Source: Mucilaginibacter cryoferens
GTDB taxonomy: Bacteria > Bacteroidota > Bacteroidia > Sphingobacteriales > Sphingobacteriaceae
NCBI RefSeq assembly: GCF_014205845.1
Contig: NZ_JACHCR010000002.1
Location: forward strand, 62,001 to 126,000
Length of the DNA stretch: 64,000 nt
Direction: 5' to 3'
Position 1 is the stretch's first letter. Every line of letters begins with the position of its first letter. Positions 27,431-37,177 of this stretch are shown piece by piece. The position numbers and the translations under genes are program-made. Below the pieces are notes generated by a model. It searched no databases and was not told the origin of the DNA. It saw only the letters and a program-made list of their open reading frames with translations.

Positions 27431-29059
27431 ATGGATCTGGCATTCAATATAAATGAAGATATAAACAAACAGCTTGTTTATGAGCTTAATACCCGGCTAA
27501 AAAAAGTATACCTGGGTGGCGGCGAAAAGGCTGCGGCAAAGCAAAAAGAAAAAGGCAAAATGCTGGCCCGCGAACGGGTGGCTTATTTGGTAGATAAGGA
27601 TAAGCCCTGGTTAGAGATTGGTGCTTTTACTGCCGATGGCATGTATGCCGAGCACGGCGGCTGCCCATCGGGCGGGGTTGTTTGCGGTATAGGTTATGTA
27701 TCTGGCAGGCAATGTGTAGTTGTTGCCAACGATGCCACCGTAAAGGCCGGCGCATGGTTCCCCATAACGGCTAAAAAGAACCTGCGCGCCCAGGAGATAG
27801 CGATGGAAAATCGTCTGCCTATTATTTACCTGGTAGATTCGGCCGGGGTATATCTGCCTTTGCAGGACGAGATATTTCCCGATAAAGAACATTTTGGCCG
27901 CATCTTTCGCAACAACGCCATGATGAGCAGCATGGGTATTGTACAGATCTCGGCCATCATGGGATCGTGTGTGGCAGGTGGCGCTTATTTGCCTATTATG
28001 AGCGATGAGGCTATGATTGTGGAAGGAACAGGATCGGTTTTCCTGGCGGGATCATACCTGGTAAAATCGGCCATTGGCGAAGATGTGGATAACGAAACCC
28101 TGGGTGGCGCTACCACCCATTGCGAAATATCTGGCGTTACAGATTATAAACAACCTAATGATCAGGCTTGTTTAGATTCTATCCGCAACATCATGAGCAT
28201 GACGGGCGACTATAATAAGGCCGGGTTCGACAGGATAAAACCCGTTACTCCTAAATTAGATCCCAAAGATATTTACGGTATTTTACCCGATAACCGCGAG
28301 AAGGCTTACGACATGCGCGAGATCATCCTCAGGTTATTAGACGATTCTGCTTTGGAGGAATACAAAGAGGGTTATGGCCAATCCATCATCTGTGGCCTGG
28401 GCAGGATTGATGGCTGGGCGGTGGGTATAGTAGCCAACCAGCGCAAAGTTATCAAATCTAAAAAAGGCGAGATGCAGTTTGGGGGCGTTATATACTCTGA
28501 TTCGGCCGATAAAGCAACCCGCTTTATTATGAACTGTAACCAAAAGAAAATTCCGCTGGTGTTTTTGCAGGATGTAACCGGCTTTATGGTAGGTAGCCGC
28601 AGCGAACAGGGGGGTATTATTAAAGACGGCGCCAAAATGGTAAACGCGGTAGCCAATTCGGTTGTGCCTAAATTTACCATTGTAATAGGCAACTCATACG
28701 GTGCTGGCAACTATGCCATGTGCGGTAAAGCTTACGACCCAAGGTTAATTTATGCCTGGCCATCGGCCAAAATAGCCGTTATGGGTGGCGCGCAGGCGGC
28801 AAAGGTATTGGTACAAATGCAGTCGGCCGGGTTAAAAGCCAAAGGCGAAGAAGTAGATGCGGTAAAAGAGCAGGAACTGCTAAAGCAAACTACCGACAGG
28901 TATAATAGCCAAACCACTCCATACTATGCAGCCGCAAGGCTTTGGGTTGATGGTATTATAGATCCGCTGGAAACCCGTAAGGTGATATCTATCGGGATTG
29001 AAGCGGCTAACCATGCGCCGATAGAAAAAGCATTTAATGTGGGAGTGATACAAACTTAG
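27431..29059 (+). CDS. Acyl-CoA carboxylase beta (carboxyltransferase) subunit, methylcrotonyl-CoA type
   Basis: It transfers carboxyl from carboxybiotin to an acyl-CoA. The 542-residue product has both crotonase-like halves, with CoA-binding and oxyanion segments GSCVAGGAYLPIMSDE (N half) and GNSYGAGNYAMCGKAYDPR (C half). The AGGAYLPIMSDE pattern is closest to 3-methylcrotonyl-CoA carboxylase (leucine breakdown) among families I know; geranyl- or propionyl-CoA carboxylase are alternatives. The ATG at 27431 is preferred because the 60-residue upstream extension is unlike any family member. The biotin-carrying subunit is not in the window. Confidence 0.9.
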   Translation: MDLAFNINEDINKQLVYELNTRLKKVYLGGGEKAAAKQKEKGKMLARERVAYLVDKDKPWLEIGAFTADGMYAEHGGCPSGGVVCGIGYVSGRQCVVVANDATVKAGAWFPITAKKNLRAQEIAMENRLPIIYLVDSAGVYLPLQDEIFPDKEHFGRIFRNNAMMSSMGIVQISAIMGSCVAGGAYLPIMSDEAMIVEGTGSVFLAGSYLVKSAIGEDVDNETLGGATTHCEISGVTDYKQPNDQACLDSIRNIMSMTGDYNKAGFDRIKPVTPKLDPKDIYGILPDNREKAYDMREIILRLLDDSALEEYKEGYGQSIICGLGRIDGWAVGIVANQRKVIKSKKGEMQFGGVIYSDSADKATRFIMNCNQKKIPLVFLQDVTGFMVGSRSEQGGIIKDGAKMVNAVANSVVPKFTIVIGNSYGAGNYAMCGKAYDPRLIYAWPSAKIAVMGGAQAAKVLVQMQSAGLKAKGEEVDAVKEQELLKQTTDRYNSQTTPYYAAARLWVDGIIDPLETRKVISIGIEAANHAPIEKAFNVGVIQT

Positions 29060-29111
29060 CTTTGAAGTCAAAATTCAAAATTAAAAAGTCAAAAAAGTAC
29101 GCTGTCAATCT

Positions 29112-29149
29112 GCCTCCCGCTAGGTTAGCGTAGCGTAACTCGTGGGTAA
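29112..29149 (+). repeat. Dispersed repeat with core TTAGCGTAGCGTAACTCG, copy 1
   Basis: The 18-base core is shared with 29850-29884. Here CCCGC and GTGGG flank it and could pair. It sits just after the carboxylase gene. Confidence 0.8.
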
Positions 29150-29318
29150 ACCTGGAGTAAGCTTTCAGCTTACGTACAACAATAATAAAGATCGACTAAA
29201 AGCAGCAATCATATTCTCTACGAGTGATAAGCTCGAGGAAAATATCCCTGAATTAGTAAGCTATATACAAGTTGGGAGTGGTTTTTATTTGGAATATTTA
29301 TTTGTAATCGGTAGGTTG

Positions 29319-29708
29319 TTATGTTTTAGGCCGTCCAAAAAACAAAATATAACCATCGGCATCAGCTACTTCAAAACCGCGCAGCCCGTCGTCATCGTCC
29401 CGGAGGGATTGGTGAAATGTTAAACCACCAGCACTGTATTCCTCAAATAAGGCATCCGGTTCTGCAGCGTAAATAAATGCATCCAATCGGGCCCATGGAT
29501 GCCGGGTATTATTGGGTATCGGTTTTATGTCATCGGCAATAGCCTTCAACATAATGGAGATATGCTCGCGGCCCACAATGGCAAAAAACGGGTTATCGTC
29601 GGGGGCAATATACCGTACTTCAAATCCAAGTTTATTTATATAAAATGATACCGAGTCTTTTATGTTTGAAACAATAAAAGAAGGCGAAATATAGGTGAGA
29701 TTTGCCAT
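29319..29708 (-). CDS. VOC/glyoxalase-superfamily protein
   Basis: A 129-residue protein of the vicinal-oxygen-chelate fold. It opens with ISPSFIVSNIKDSVSFYINKLGFEV and ends with LRGFEVADADGYILFFGRP, the usual first and last strands with a metal-ligand Glu. Family members include glyoxalase I, bleomycin-binding proteins and dioxygenases. The ligand is unknown. The stand-alone gene is flanked on both sides by copies of the same dispersed repeat. Confidence 0.82.
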   Translation of the reverse strand: MANLTYISPSFIVSNIKDSVSFYINKLGFEVRYIAPDDNPFFAIVGREHISIMLKAIADDIKPIPNNTRHPWARLDAFIYAAEPDALFEEYSAGGLTFHQSLRDDDDGLRGFEVADADGYILFFGRPKT

Positions 29709-29849
29709 TGTTTACGTTTTGATGATGAGAAAAGCAGCCATATAACCCCGGGCTATTACAAATATCAGTAGTTCAAATAAAGAAAGCAAATTGCAAATCT
29801 TTGTGCACAGTACTATTGGTCTGTTAACGAATAAAGCTTAAACTTTAAC

Positions 29850-29884
29850 TCTCGCGGGATTAGCGTAGCGTAACTCGCGAGTAA
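29850..29884 (+). repeat. Dispersed repeat with core TTAGCGTAGCGTAACTCG, copy 2
   Basis: Second copy, flanked by CTCGCG and CGCGAG, which pair perfectly. It lies 705 bases after copy 1 in the same orientation, so the VOC gene is bracketed by a direct repeat. Confidence 0.8.
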
Positions 29885-29972
29885 GGCAGCTGAAAGCCGC
29901 AACTATATTACCCACGAACTGCAAGCTCAAAAAAAATATAAAAAACCGACCTTAAAATTTATATCTTGATGC

Positions 29973-31145
29973 ATGAAAAAACTGCTACTCCTTTTATCGC
30001 TGTTTTCACTAAAGCTATCTGCGCAAAACGCTTAACAGATTCATCAGAAAGCCATTTTGATAGATACCCATAACGATGTGTTATCTAACGAGCTGATCAC
30101 TAAATTTGATTTAGGCAAACGGCAAACCGAGGGTAACTTCGATCTGGTACGCGCCAAAGAAGGCGGTTTGGATGCTCAGATATTTTCTATCTGGTGTGGA
30201 GAAAACTATGGTAAGGGTACCGCCTTTGCTTTCGCAAACCGCGAGATAGATTCGTTATATGCCCTTATTAAACGTTATCCCGATAAAATAACTTTGGTAC
30301 ACAACAGCGCCGAATTAAAAAAAGCGGTTGATCAAAAAAAGTTGGCAGCGCTGATAGGTGTGGAGGGCGGCCACATGATTGAAGACCGGATGGATTATAT
30401 TGACAGCCTGGCCAAACGGGGCATGAATTATTTAACCCTCACCTGGAACAACAGCACCTCATGGGCAACCTCGGCCCGCGATGAGGTGACCCAAAAAGGC
30501 AGTCTTAAATTTTTAGGATTGACAGATTATGGTAAGCAGATAGTAAAGCACCTGAATCAATTGGGCGTTATGGTTGATGTATCGCACGTAGGCGAGCGCA
30601 CTTTTTACGATGTGCTGGCTACTACCACCAAGCCTGTAATAGCATCGCATAGCTGCGCCTGGAGCATAGACCCCAACAGGCGTAATTTAAAAGACGACCA
30701 ACTTAAAGCCCTTGCCAAAAATGGGGGAGTAGTTTGTGTTAATTTTTACAGCGGGTTTGTAGATAGTAGCTACTCATCAAAAGTAGCTGTGTTTTTACAT
30801 CAGCATAAAGCTGAGCTGGATTCGCTTACCAAAATTTATAATGACGGCGACTTGGCCAATATCAGGCTTAATGTGCTGTATAAGGCAGAGTCGGATAAAA
30901 TCAGGCCTCCGCTGAGCTTGCTTATTCATCATATAGATTATATTGTGAAACTGATTGGGGTTGACTACGTAGGCATTGGATCAGACTTTGATGGTGCCGA
31001 ATCGTATCCCCTTGGGCTTGATAGCGTGAGTGACTACCCTAAGATAACCGAAGAATTGTTGAAGCTTAACTATAGCGAAAAGGATATTGATAAAATTTTA
31101 GGTGGTAATGTGATGCGGGTTTTGAAGGCTAATACGGGTAAATGA
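29973..31145 (+). pseudogene. M19 membrane dipeptidase interrupted by one in-frame TAA
   Basis: From ATG 29973 the frame encodes a good signal peptide (MKKLLLLLSLFSLKLSAQNA). It meets TAA at 30033-30035 and then continues in the same frame as QIHQKAILIDTHNDVLSNEL through a full M19 dipeptidase to 31145. The zinc-site segments IDTHND, GVEGGHM, DVSHVGE, ASHS and GIGSDFDG are intact. The family cleaves dipeptides, usually as an exported enzyme. A single change of CAA to TAA explains the break. A TTG at 30057 could start a cytosolic form, but without export. Real nonsense mutation, readthrough or sequencing error are all possible. Confidence 0.8.
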
Positions 31146-31163
31146 TGGTAGCTATATAAGATT

Positions 31164-32195
31164 ATGAAATATTTCCTTTCTTTTTTTTTAATAATTTCTG
31201 CATTGCATTCAAAAGCTCAGTTTTATAAAACTTATCTAACGGCAAATGGAACGTATGCTTCAAATCCCGCGAAGGCGGTATCTTATGTATTATATAAAAA
31301 ACTTGAAACGGATTCTGGCTGGGCGATGTATCAGTATAATATGCAAGATTCAATAATGGTCTCTGGTACTTTTAAAGATGAGCATTTAAGTATACAACAT
31401 GGTAAGTTTATATTTTATAAGCTTATACCTTATAGCAAGCATGTTATTTACAATCAAAACCCTGCCATAAAAGAATCTGCTGTTGATTTGGGTGGGAATT
31501 TTATAGATGAGGAAGGAGTTTACTTAAACGGTAAAAAAAACGGGATTTGGAAAAAATATACCAGGGGTAAAATTACTTCCGTCACCACTTATGAAAATGA
31601 TATCGAAAATGGGCTATACCAAACTTATAGCTTTGATACCGGCAAAGTGTTAATACAAGGGACTATTATTAACAATGTAAGAGAAGGGGGCTGGGATATT
31701 CTATCGTATGAAGGCGACACTTTAAGAACGGATATTTTTAAAAATGGTGTACTTGTTAAAACTATCTCTTTTATGAATAATGATAAATTTAGATTTGGCA
31801 GTGATGATAGTAAGGCTAAATACGATTTGTTGGCATTTGTAAATTCCAGGTTGGCAAATACAAAGTTTAGCAAACATGGCAAATTACATAGCCAATTTGC
31901 GTTTAACTTGACGAGGAAAGGAAAACTCGTAAACCCTTCAATTTTAAAATCTGCAGATAAGGAAATTGATAGCGCAATAATAAGCCAGTTAGTTGCTGCG
32001 CCTGATTGGTCCCCTAATTTGCGTACTGATGCCACCAAAGTGTTTTTGCTTACTTCTAAACCTATTCCGAACCTCAACGAGGAGAATAGTTCACAAAAGC
32101 AACAGTATATTCCGTTTGAATTAGATATTAATGTTGATAAGAACGGAAGGATCACTATATCATATCCCAAAAATGAGGTGTTTACATATAATTAG
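31164..32195 (+). CDS. Secreted MORN-repeat-like protein with TonB-C-like end
   Basis: The signal peptide (KYFLSFFLIISALHSKA, cleavage before QFY) is followed by MORN_2-like repeats in residues ~105-200 (GVYLNGKKNGIWKKYTRGK, ENGLYQTYSFDTGKV, GGWDILSYEGDTL). A TonB-C-like domain follows at about 225-290 (FAFNLTRKGKLVNPSILKSAD ... DWSPNL). Bacteroidota use such combinations in periplasmic proteins of unknown role. It starts 18 bases after the dipeptidase stop and may be cotranscribed. Its base composition is more AT-rich than its neighbours. Confidence 0.75.
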   Translation: MKYFLSFFLIISALHSKAQFYKTYLTANGTYASNPAKAVSYVLYKKLETDSGWAMYQYNMQDSIMVSGTFKDEHLSIQHGKFIFYKLIPYSKHVIYNQNPAIKESAVDLGGNFIDEEGVYLNGKKNGIWKKYTRGKITSVTTYENDIENGLYQTYSFDTGKVLIQGTIINNVREGGWDILSYEGDTLRTDIFKNGVLVKTISFMNNDKFRFGSDDSKAKYDLLAFVNSRLANTKFSKHGKLHSQFAFNLTRKGKLVNPSILKSADKEIDSAIISQLVAAPDWSPNLRTDATKVFLLTSKPIPNLNEENSSQKQQYIPFELDINVDKNGRITISYPKNEVFTYN

Positions 32196-32358
32196 TATCA
32201 AAAATACCTTAGCTCAATTGCTTATGTTCAAATTGTTTAAAAGAAGTTACAGCACTTCTTAGAATTGTAGTTTAGTTTTCTGCCAGAATGTAATTTTTAA
32301 AGAGGTGTAAGCCAGTAAATAGTTACGCTTGGTTGACCCATTCTTTTGACTTTTTTCA

Positions 32359-32366
32359 TAGATTTG
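32359..32366 (+). promoter_or_regulatory. -7 element of trxB
   Basis: TAGATTTG matches TAnnTTTG; the ATG follows at 32384. Confidence 0.6.
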
Positions 32367-32383
32367 TGCTTCATTTATAACAA

Positions 32384-33340
32384 ATGTCTGAAGAATTAGA
32401 ACACGTAAAATGCCTGATCATTGGTTCAGGTCCGGCAGGATATACTGCTGCTATATATGCCTCAAGGGCCGATCTTAAACCGGTTATGTACACCGGTTTA
32501 TTAGCCGGAGGGCAACTTACACAAACTACTGATGTAGAAAATTTCCCCGGCTATCCCGAAGGGATCATGGGCCCCGAAATGATGGAAGATTTCAGGAAAC
32601 AGGCCGAACGCCTGGGTACTGAGATTCGTTTTGGTTACGTAAGTTCGGTTGATTTTACCAGTTTGCCGCACAGAGTAGTAGTTGATGAAGTAAAAACCAT
32701 TTTGGCCGATACCGTTATCATTTCAACAGGTGCTTCGGCAAAATGGCTGGGTTTACCATCAGAGCAAAAATATAGCGGCTTTGGCGTTTCTGCCTGTGCT
32801 GTTTGCGATGGCTTTTTTTTTAAAGGCCAGGATGTAGCTATTGTTGGCGCCGGCGATACCGCTGCCGAAGAAGCTACTTATCTTGCCAAATTGTGCCGTA
32901 AGGTTTATATGATTGTTCGTCGCGATGAGTTCCGTGCATCAAAAGCTATGGTTCATCGCGTAAAGAATACCCCAAATATCGAGATCCTTTACAATACCGA
33001 AACCAAAGAGATTTTGGGCGATGGCCAAAGTGTTAACGCTGTTAAAGTGATCAACAACGAAACCAATGTAGAAACTGATCTTGATGTTACCGGGTTTTTT
33101 GTAGCGATAGGCCATCACCCCAACACCGATATTTTTAAAGGCTGGTTAAATATGGACGAGACCGGATATATCATCACCCGTCCCGGATCAACAGAAACCA
33201 ATGTAGAAGGTGTGTTTTGCTGCGGCGACGCGCAGGATCACATCTACCGCCAGGCTGTTACAGCAGCAGGCACAGGCTGTATGGCCGCTATTGATGCCGA
33301 GCGTTACCTGGCAGCAAAAGAGCATGTAGTAACGGCGTAA
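32384..33340 (+). CDS. trxB: Thioredoxin-disulfide reductase
   Basis: A cytosolic flavoenzyme that reduces thioredoxin with NADPH. The 318-residue protein has the FAD-binding GSGPAGY (15-20), the redox-active pair Cys138-Ala-Val-Cys141, the NADPH-binding GAGDTAAEEA, and the C-terminal FAD motif GVFCCGDAQD. Normal length. Its stop TAA runs directly into repeat copy D (TAAGCCCC). Confidence 0.96.
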   Translation: MSEELEHVKCLIIGSGPAGYTAAIYASRADLKPVMYTGLLAGGQLTQTTDVENFPGYPEGIMGPEMMEDFRKQAERLGTEIRFGYVSSVDFTSLPHRVVVDEVKTILADTVIISTGASAKWLGLPSEQKYSGFGVSACAVCDGFFFKGQDVAIVGAGDTAAEEATYLAKLCRKVYMIVRRDEFRASKAMVHRVKNTPNIEILYNTETKEILGDGQSVNAVKVINNETNVETDLDVTGFFVAIGHHPNTDIFKGWLNMDETGYIITRPGSTETNVEGVFCCGDAQDHIYRQAVTAAGTGCMAAIDAERYLAAKEHVVTA

Positions 33341-33377
33341 GCCCCACCCAAACCCTCCCCTGAAGGGAGAGGGTTTG
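33338..33377 (+). repeat. Palindromic repeat, family AAGCCCC, copy D (single)
   Basis: TAAGCCCCACCCAAACCC starts with the trxB stop codon, then CTCCCCTGAAGGGAGAGGG. No inverted partner is seen nearby. A terminator-like GCC-ATCTG/CAG-GCGGC hairpin followed by TTTTTT lies at about 33392-33421. Confidence 0.75.
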
Positions 33378-33815
33378 AATAACATATTAGAGAGCCATCT
33401 GTTTTACAGGCGGCTTTTTTGTTGCACTTGAAATGTTTTTTTCTGCGGAAGTTACCGTTTGTAAACATCCCATTTTTGGCGAGAGGCCGAAAATTTTGAC
33501 TTTGGATACCTTACTCTTTTTTCCCTTGCTGTTGCGGTTTTGTTGCGCTTTGTAAATTATGATAATTAGTAATTTGTTGGTTATTAGATAGGTAATGTAT
33601 TTTACTGTTTCACTTCTTGCACAACAGCTACAGCTTTTGGAGAATATTAAAAATCTAAAAAATGTGTATAGGTAGTAATTTGCCGAATGGGGCGGCTGGC
33701 AATGCGCACGGGTTTCTGCGTCATACTATCTACCATGTTTGTTACAAACAAAAACTTCTTATATTTTTTTAAAAAGTTCTATATTCACAACTTAGTACCA
33801 ACTTTAAACTAAACT
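33378..33815. other. Intergenic region before the GH20 gene
   Basis: No gene seen. It holds a probable trxB terminator near 33392-33421 and a small palindrome GTTTGTTACAAAC near 33738-33750. No exact TAnnTTTG was identified with confidence. The stretch is AT-rich, as expected for a promoter region. Confidence 0.5.
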
Positions 33816-36119
33816 ATGTTGAAAAAAGCTTCCCTGATGTTGTTTGCGCTGCTTACATCATTTACTATTGTTGTTAATGCCCAGGATACTAATCCTTATG
33901 CCGGTATCATCCCTGCACCGGTATCACTAAAAAAGGCCCCCGGCGAATTTATATTAAGCCAGGAAACTACTATTCAGGCCGATACGCCATCAAACAAAGC
34001 CGTGGTGTTTTTTAAGGAATATTTGGCTAATAACCAGGCTTATAATAAAGCCATCAAATTAAAAAGCGCTGGTACTCTTTCAAACGTAATTACCCTAACA
34101 TCTGCCGGTACCGATAATTTGCCTGCCGAGGGGTATCGCTTAACCATTACCCCACAACAAATTACCGTTGCCGGTAAAGGAGCTGGTTTGTTTTATGGTG
34201 TGCAAACCCTTATTCAGTTGTTTCCCGCCGATAGGGCTGCTACCGCTAAACTGCCTTGTGTACAGGTAGAAGATTATCCCCGTTTTGGCTACCGTGGCGC
34301 TATGCTTGATGTTGGCCGCCATTTTTTCTCGGTGCAAATGGTTAAAAAATATATCGATCTGCTGGCCGCTTATAAGCTAAACAATTTTCACTGGCATCTA
34401 ACCGAAGACCAGGGCTGGCGTATTGAGATAAAAAAATATCCAAAACTTACCCAAATTAGCAGCATGCGCGCGCAAACCCTTATTGGTGGCTACCGCGATA
34501 AAACGCCGCAACAATTTGATGGTACTCCTTACGGAGGCTTTTACACCCAGGATCAGATTCGTGATGTAGTGAAATATGCTGCAGAAAGATATATCAACAT
34601 TATACCGGAAATTGAAATGCCGGGCCACTCGCAAGCCGCCCTTGCTGCCTATCCGGAATTGAGCTGCGACCCTTCTAAAACCTACAAAGCCGCCGAAACC
34701 TGGGGCGTTTTTAGCGATATTTACTGCCCCTCTGATAAAACATTCGCTTTTATTCAGGATGTTTTAACCGAGGTAATGGCGTTGTTCCCAAGTAAGTACA
34801 TTCATATTGGTGGTGATGAGGCCCCTAAGGATGCCTGGAAAAATTCACCGTTTTGCCAGCAGCTCATCAAAAAGTTAAAACTGAAAGATGAGAACGAATT
34901 GCAAAGCTATTTTATCCAACGGATAGAAAAATTTGTAAATTCTAAAGGTCGTAACATTATTGGATGGGACGAGATTTTAGAAGGCGGACTTGCCCCAAAT
35001 GCGGCTGTAATGAGCTGGAGAGGCGAGGAGGGCGGAATTGCCGCTGCCCAGCAAAAACATAACGTAATAATGACCCCCGGTAGCCACGGTCTTTATATAG
35101 ACCATGGTCAGGGTAAACCAAGTCAGGAGCCTTTAAGCATTGGCGGTAACGAGCCATTATCGAAAATTTACAGCTACGATCCAACCCCAGAGGCTTTAAC
35201 TGCCGAGCAAAAGAAATACATTATGGGCGTACAGGCTAACTTATGGACAGAGTATGTTGCAACTGATGCTAAAGTAGAATTTATGTTGCTGCCGCGATTA
35301 ATGGCGCTATCAGAAATTGCCTGGTCGCCGTTGGCAAACAAAAATTTTAAGGATTTTAGCGAAGAGCGGTTACCATCGCACTTAGCGTGGCTGGATAAAA
35401 ATAACCTAAATTATCACGTTCCGGTAGCTATTGGCGCTAAAGATACGGTGATGATAGGCTCGCAATTGAGCGTAAGCCTTAAATCGCCTGTTGACGGTGC
35501 AAAAGTTTACTATAGCATTGACGGTTATACCCCTCGCGAAACCGATTTGGAATACCATATCCCGATGACGTATGATGTACCGGTTGATCAATACCGCGAG
35601 TTACAAACCATTGTAATAACTCCATCTGGCAAGCGTAGCAACGTTACCCGCACGTTGGTTTACAATAAAGCACCTTTTGCAGCCGTTAATTATGCAGGTA
35701 ACACAAGCGGACTTAAATACCAATTATTTACAGGCACTTTTGGTAGTACAAGTCAGCTGATAGGCCTGGCGAGTGATAGCGGGATAGCGAAAACTTTTAA
35801 AATCGCAGATTTTAAGGAAAGTAAGGGTAAGTTTGGTGTAATTTACAACGGATTTATTAATATTGATGCTGATGGGAGCTATGGCTTCTCAACGCTATCG
35901 GCCAACGGTTCGGTTTTATTGATCGATGACCAGGTGGTGACTGATAATGAGGGTAAACATAGCGACAATGAGCAATTTGGAGTAGCTCCTTTACTGAAAG
36001 GGTATCACAAATTCACGTTAAGATATGTGGATGCGGGTGGTAACAGAGCCTTTAAAGTGTTTATAACTGCCCCAGGTAAAACCAAAACCGAGCTAACGCC
36101 CGACGTACTGAAAAACTAA
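33816..36119 (+). CDS. GH20 beta-N-acetylhexosaminidase with C-terminal PA14-like domain
   Basis: It removes terminal N-acetylglucosamine or N-acetylgalactosamine by substrate-assisted catalysis. The 767-residue protein has a signal peptide (residues 1-22, cleavage before QDT) and a GH20b domain (about 28-155). The catalytic barrel (about 157-510) carries HWHLTEDQGW and the catalytic pair Asp334-Glu335 in HIGGDEAPKDAW. A small beta domain (about 555-620) and a PA14-like module (about 635-767, YQLFTGTFGS ... GSVLLIDDQVV) follow. Periplasmic or outer-membrane enzyme. A lipoprotein gene follows after 19 bases. Confidence 0.95.
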   Translation: MLKKASLMLFALLTSFTIVVNAQDTNPYAGIIPAPVSLKKAPGEFILSQETTIQADTPSNKAVVFFKEYLANNQAYNKAIKLKSAGTLSNVITLTSAGTDNLPAEGYRLTITPQQITVAGKGAGLFYGVQTLIQLFPADRAATAKLPCVQVEDYPRFGYRGAMLDVGRHFFSVQMVKKYIDLLAAYKLNNFHWHLTEDQGWRIEIKKYPKLTQISSMRAQTLIGGYRDKTPQQFDGTPYGGFYTQDQIRDVVKYAAERYINIIPEIEMPGHSQAALAAYPELSCDPSKTYKAAETWGVFSDIYCPSDKTFAFIQDVLTEVMALFPSKYIHIGGDEAPKDAWKNSPFCQQLIKKLKLKDENELQSYFIQRIEKFVNSKGRNIIGWDEILEGGLAPNAAVMSWRGEEGGIAAAQQKHNVIMTPGSHGLYIDHGQGKPSQEPLSIGGNEPLSKIYSYDPTPEALTAEQKKYIMGVQANLWTEYVATDAKVEFMLLPRLMALSEIAWSPLANKNFKDFSEERLPSHLAWLDKNNLNYHVPVAIGAKDTVMIGSQLSVSLKSPVDGAKVYYSIDGYTPRETDLEYHIPMTYDVPVDQYRELQTIVITPSGKRSNVTRTLVYNKAPFAAVNYAGNTSGLKYQLFTGTFGSTSQLIGLASDSGIAKTFKIADFKESKGKFGVIYNGFINIDADGSYGFSTLSANGSVLLIDDQVVTDNEGKHSDNEQFGVAPLLKGYHKFTLRYVDAGGNRAFKVFITAPGKTKTELTPDVLKN

Positions 36120-36138
36120 CAGAAGGATATAACATATA

Positions 36139-36909
36139 ATGATCAGGAGATTTTATTATATAACTTTTTTAATAGCTGCCGTAGTCTCTATTACAGGCTG
36201 CGGCAGTAACAATACAAAACCCGTAGCTACAGCTTCGGTTGCAAAGGCTCCGGAGCTGATGCGCCCTTTTCGCTTTCATAAGCTGATAGAGGTTTCGCCG
36301 GGGCAAAGTTATGATGTATTGAGCTGGGGGCGTGGCTCACAGGAGGCCGGGGCATTTATGATACTGCACTCCGATTCATCGGGTATAAAGTATACCACCA
36401 CTACCGGGGACCTTGATGGCAAGATTATCGATGTTTACAATGCCGATATGGATTTGGATGGCAACCCCGAAATACTAATAGAAACCCAATCAAAGGATAC
36501 TATTAGCCGCGCCAATATTTATGCCTACGAGTTTAATAACGATAATAGCAAGGCTAATAAACTCGATTTTCCTAAGCTGAATAACTCCCAGCGTAAAGGT
36601 TACCGGGGCGATGATAATTTCTATATCCGCGATGGTAAGCTGATTCGTGAGTTTCCAATTTATAAGGGAACCGGTAAAGATGCCAAACCCACTGGGGCCA
36701 AACGCCAGCTGCAATATGGTTTAAGCGGCAACGAGTTTACTGTAAAGCAACTAAGCAAGGATTCTGTTGATGTGGCCGATAAAACGGCGGTGGTAGTTCC
36801 TGTAAAGAAACCGGAGAATAAAAAGAGCACTTCTAAATCGGAAAAGAAAAAGTCGTCGAAATTGAGCAAGAAGAAAAAGCATAAACACAGAAGGCATAGC
36901 GACGAATAA
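36139..36909 (+). CDS. Lipoprotein of unknown function with lysine-rich tail
   Basis: A 256-residue lipoprotein (lipobox SITGCGS, Cys21). The central part (about 45-215) is beta-rich and contains a DLDGNPEILIE segment typical of FG-GAP/VCBS-like calcium-binding repeats. The last ~30 residues are almost entirely Lys, Ser, His and Arg (SEKKKSSKLSKKKKHKHRRH), unusual for an outer-membrane lipoprotein and perhaps used to bind LPS or nucleic acids. Cotranscribed with the GH20 gene. Confidence 0.72.
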   Translation: MIRRFYYITFLIAAVVSITGCGSNNTKPVATASVAKAPELMRPFRFHKLIEVSPGQSYDVLSWGRGSQEAGAFMILHSDSSGIKYTTTTGDLDGKIIDVYNADMDLDGNPEILIETQSKDTISRANIYAYEFNNDNSKANKLDFPKLNNSQRKGYRGDDNFYIRDGKLIREFPIYKGTGKDAKPTGAKRQLQYGLSGNEFTVKQLSKDSVDVADKTAVVVPVKKPENKKSTSKSEKKKSSKLSKKKKHKHRRHSDE

Positions 36910-37126
36910 ACTATGTTGATTAAGGTGTTCGCTTTTTTGGAGATATAAGTGGGGTGTATTTTAGCCGAACACTTATTTAGTTGAATATTAGTTTGTTAGG
37001 TGTTCGCTTTGCTTTATTGCTTGAAATGGATGCTTAATGTATGGTATTGATAGTCAGTATTTTGAATTTTTATAGTATTTAAGCCCGAACACCCGGTTTT
37101 AGAAAATCCGAACGCCGGGGCTGGTT
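36910..37126. repeat. Intergenic cluster of GGTGTTCG words
   Basis: GGTGTTCG occurs at about 36923 and 36999 and its complement CGAACAC at about 36967 and 37087, so several alternative hairpins are possible. No gene seen. It adjoins the terminator at 37127. Confidence 0.6.
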
Positions 37127-37165
37127 AAAGAGCTTACGATCTTGAAAATATCGTAAGCTCTTTTG
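37127..37165. terminator. Bidirectional terminator between lipoprotein and GH92 genes
   Basis: AAAGAGCTTACGAT (37127-37140) pairs perfectly with ATCGTAAGCTCTTT (37150-37163), with short A- and T-runs on the two sides. It separates two convergent genes. Confidence 0.92.
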
Positions 37166-37177
37166 CATTATAAAAAT

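Noticed and set aside
29142..29423. 93-residue plus-strand frame after the carboxylase gene
   Set aside because: It starts inside a dispersed repeat and ends antisense to the VOC gene; no family resemblance.
31164..32195. MORN-like protein considered as a YwqK-type antitoxin
   Set aside because: It has a signal peptide and a TonB-C-like domain and no toxin gene beside it, so a periplasmic role is more likely.
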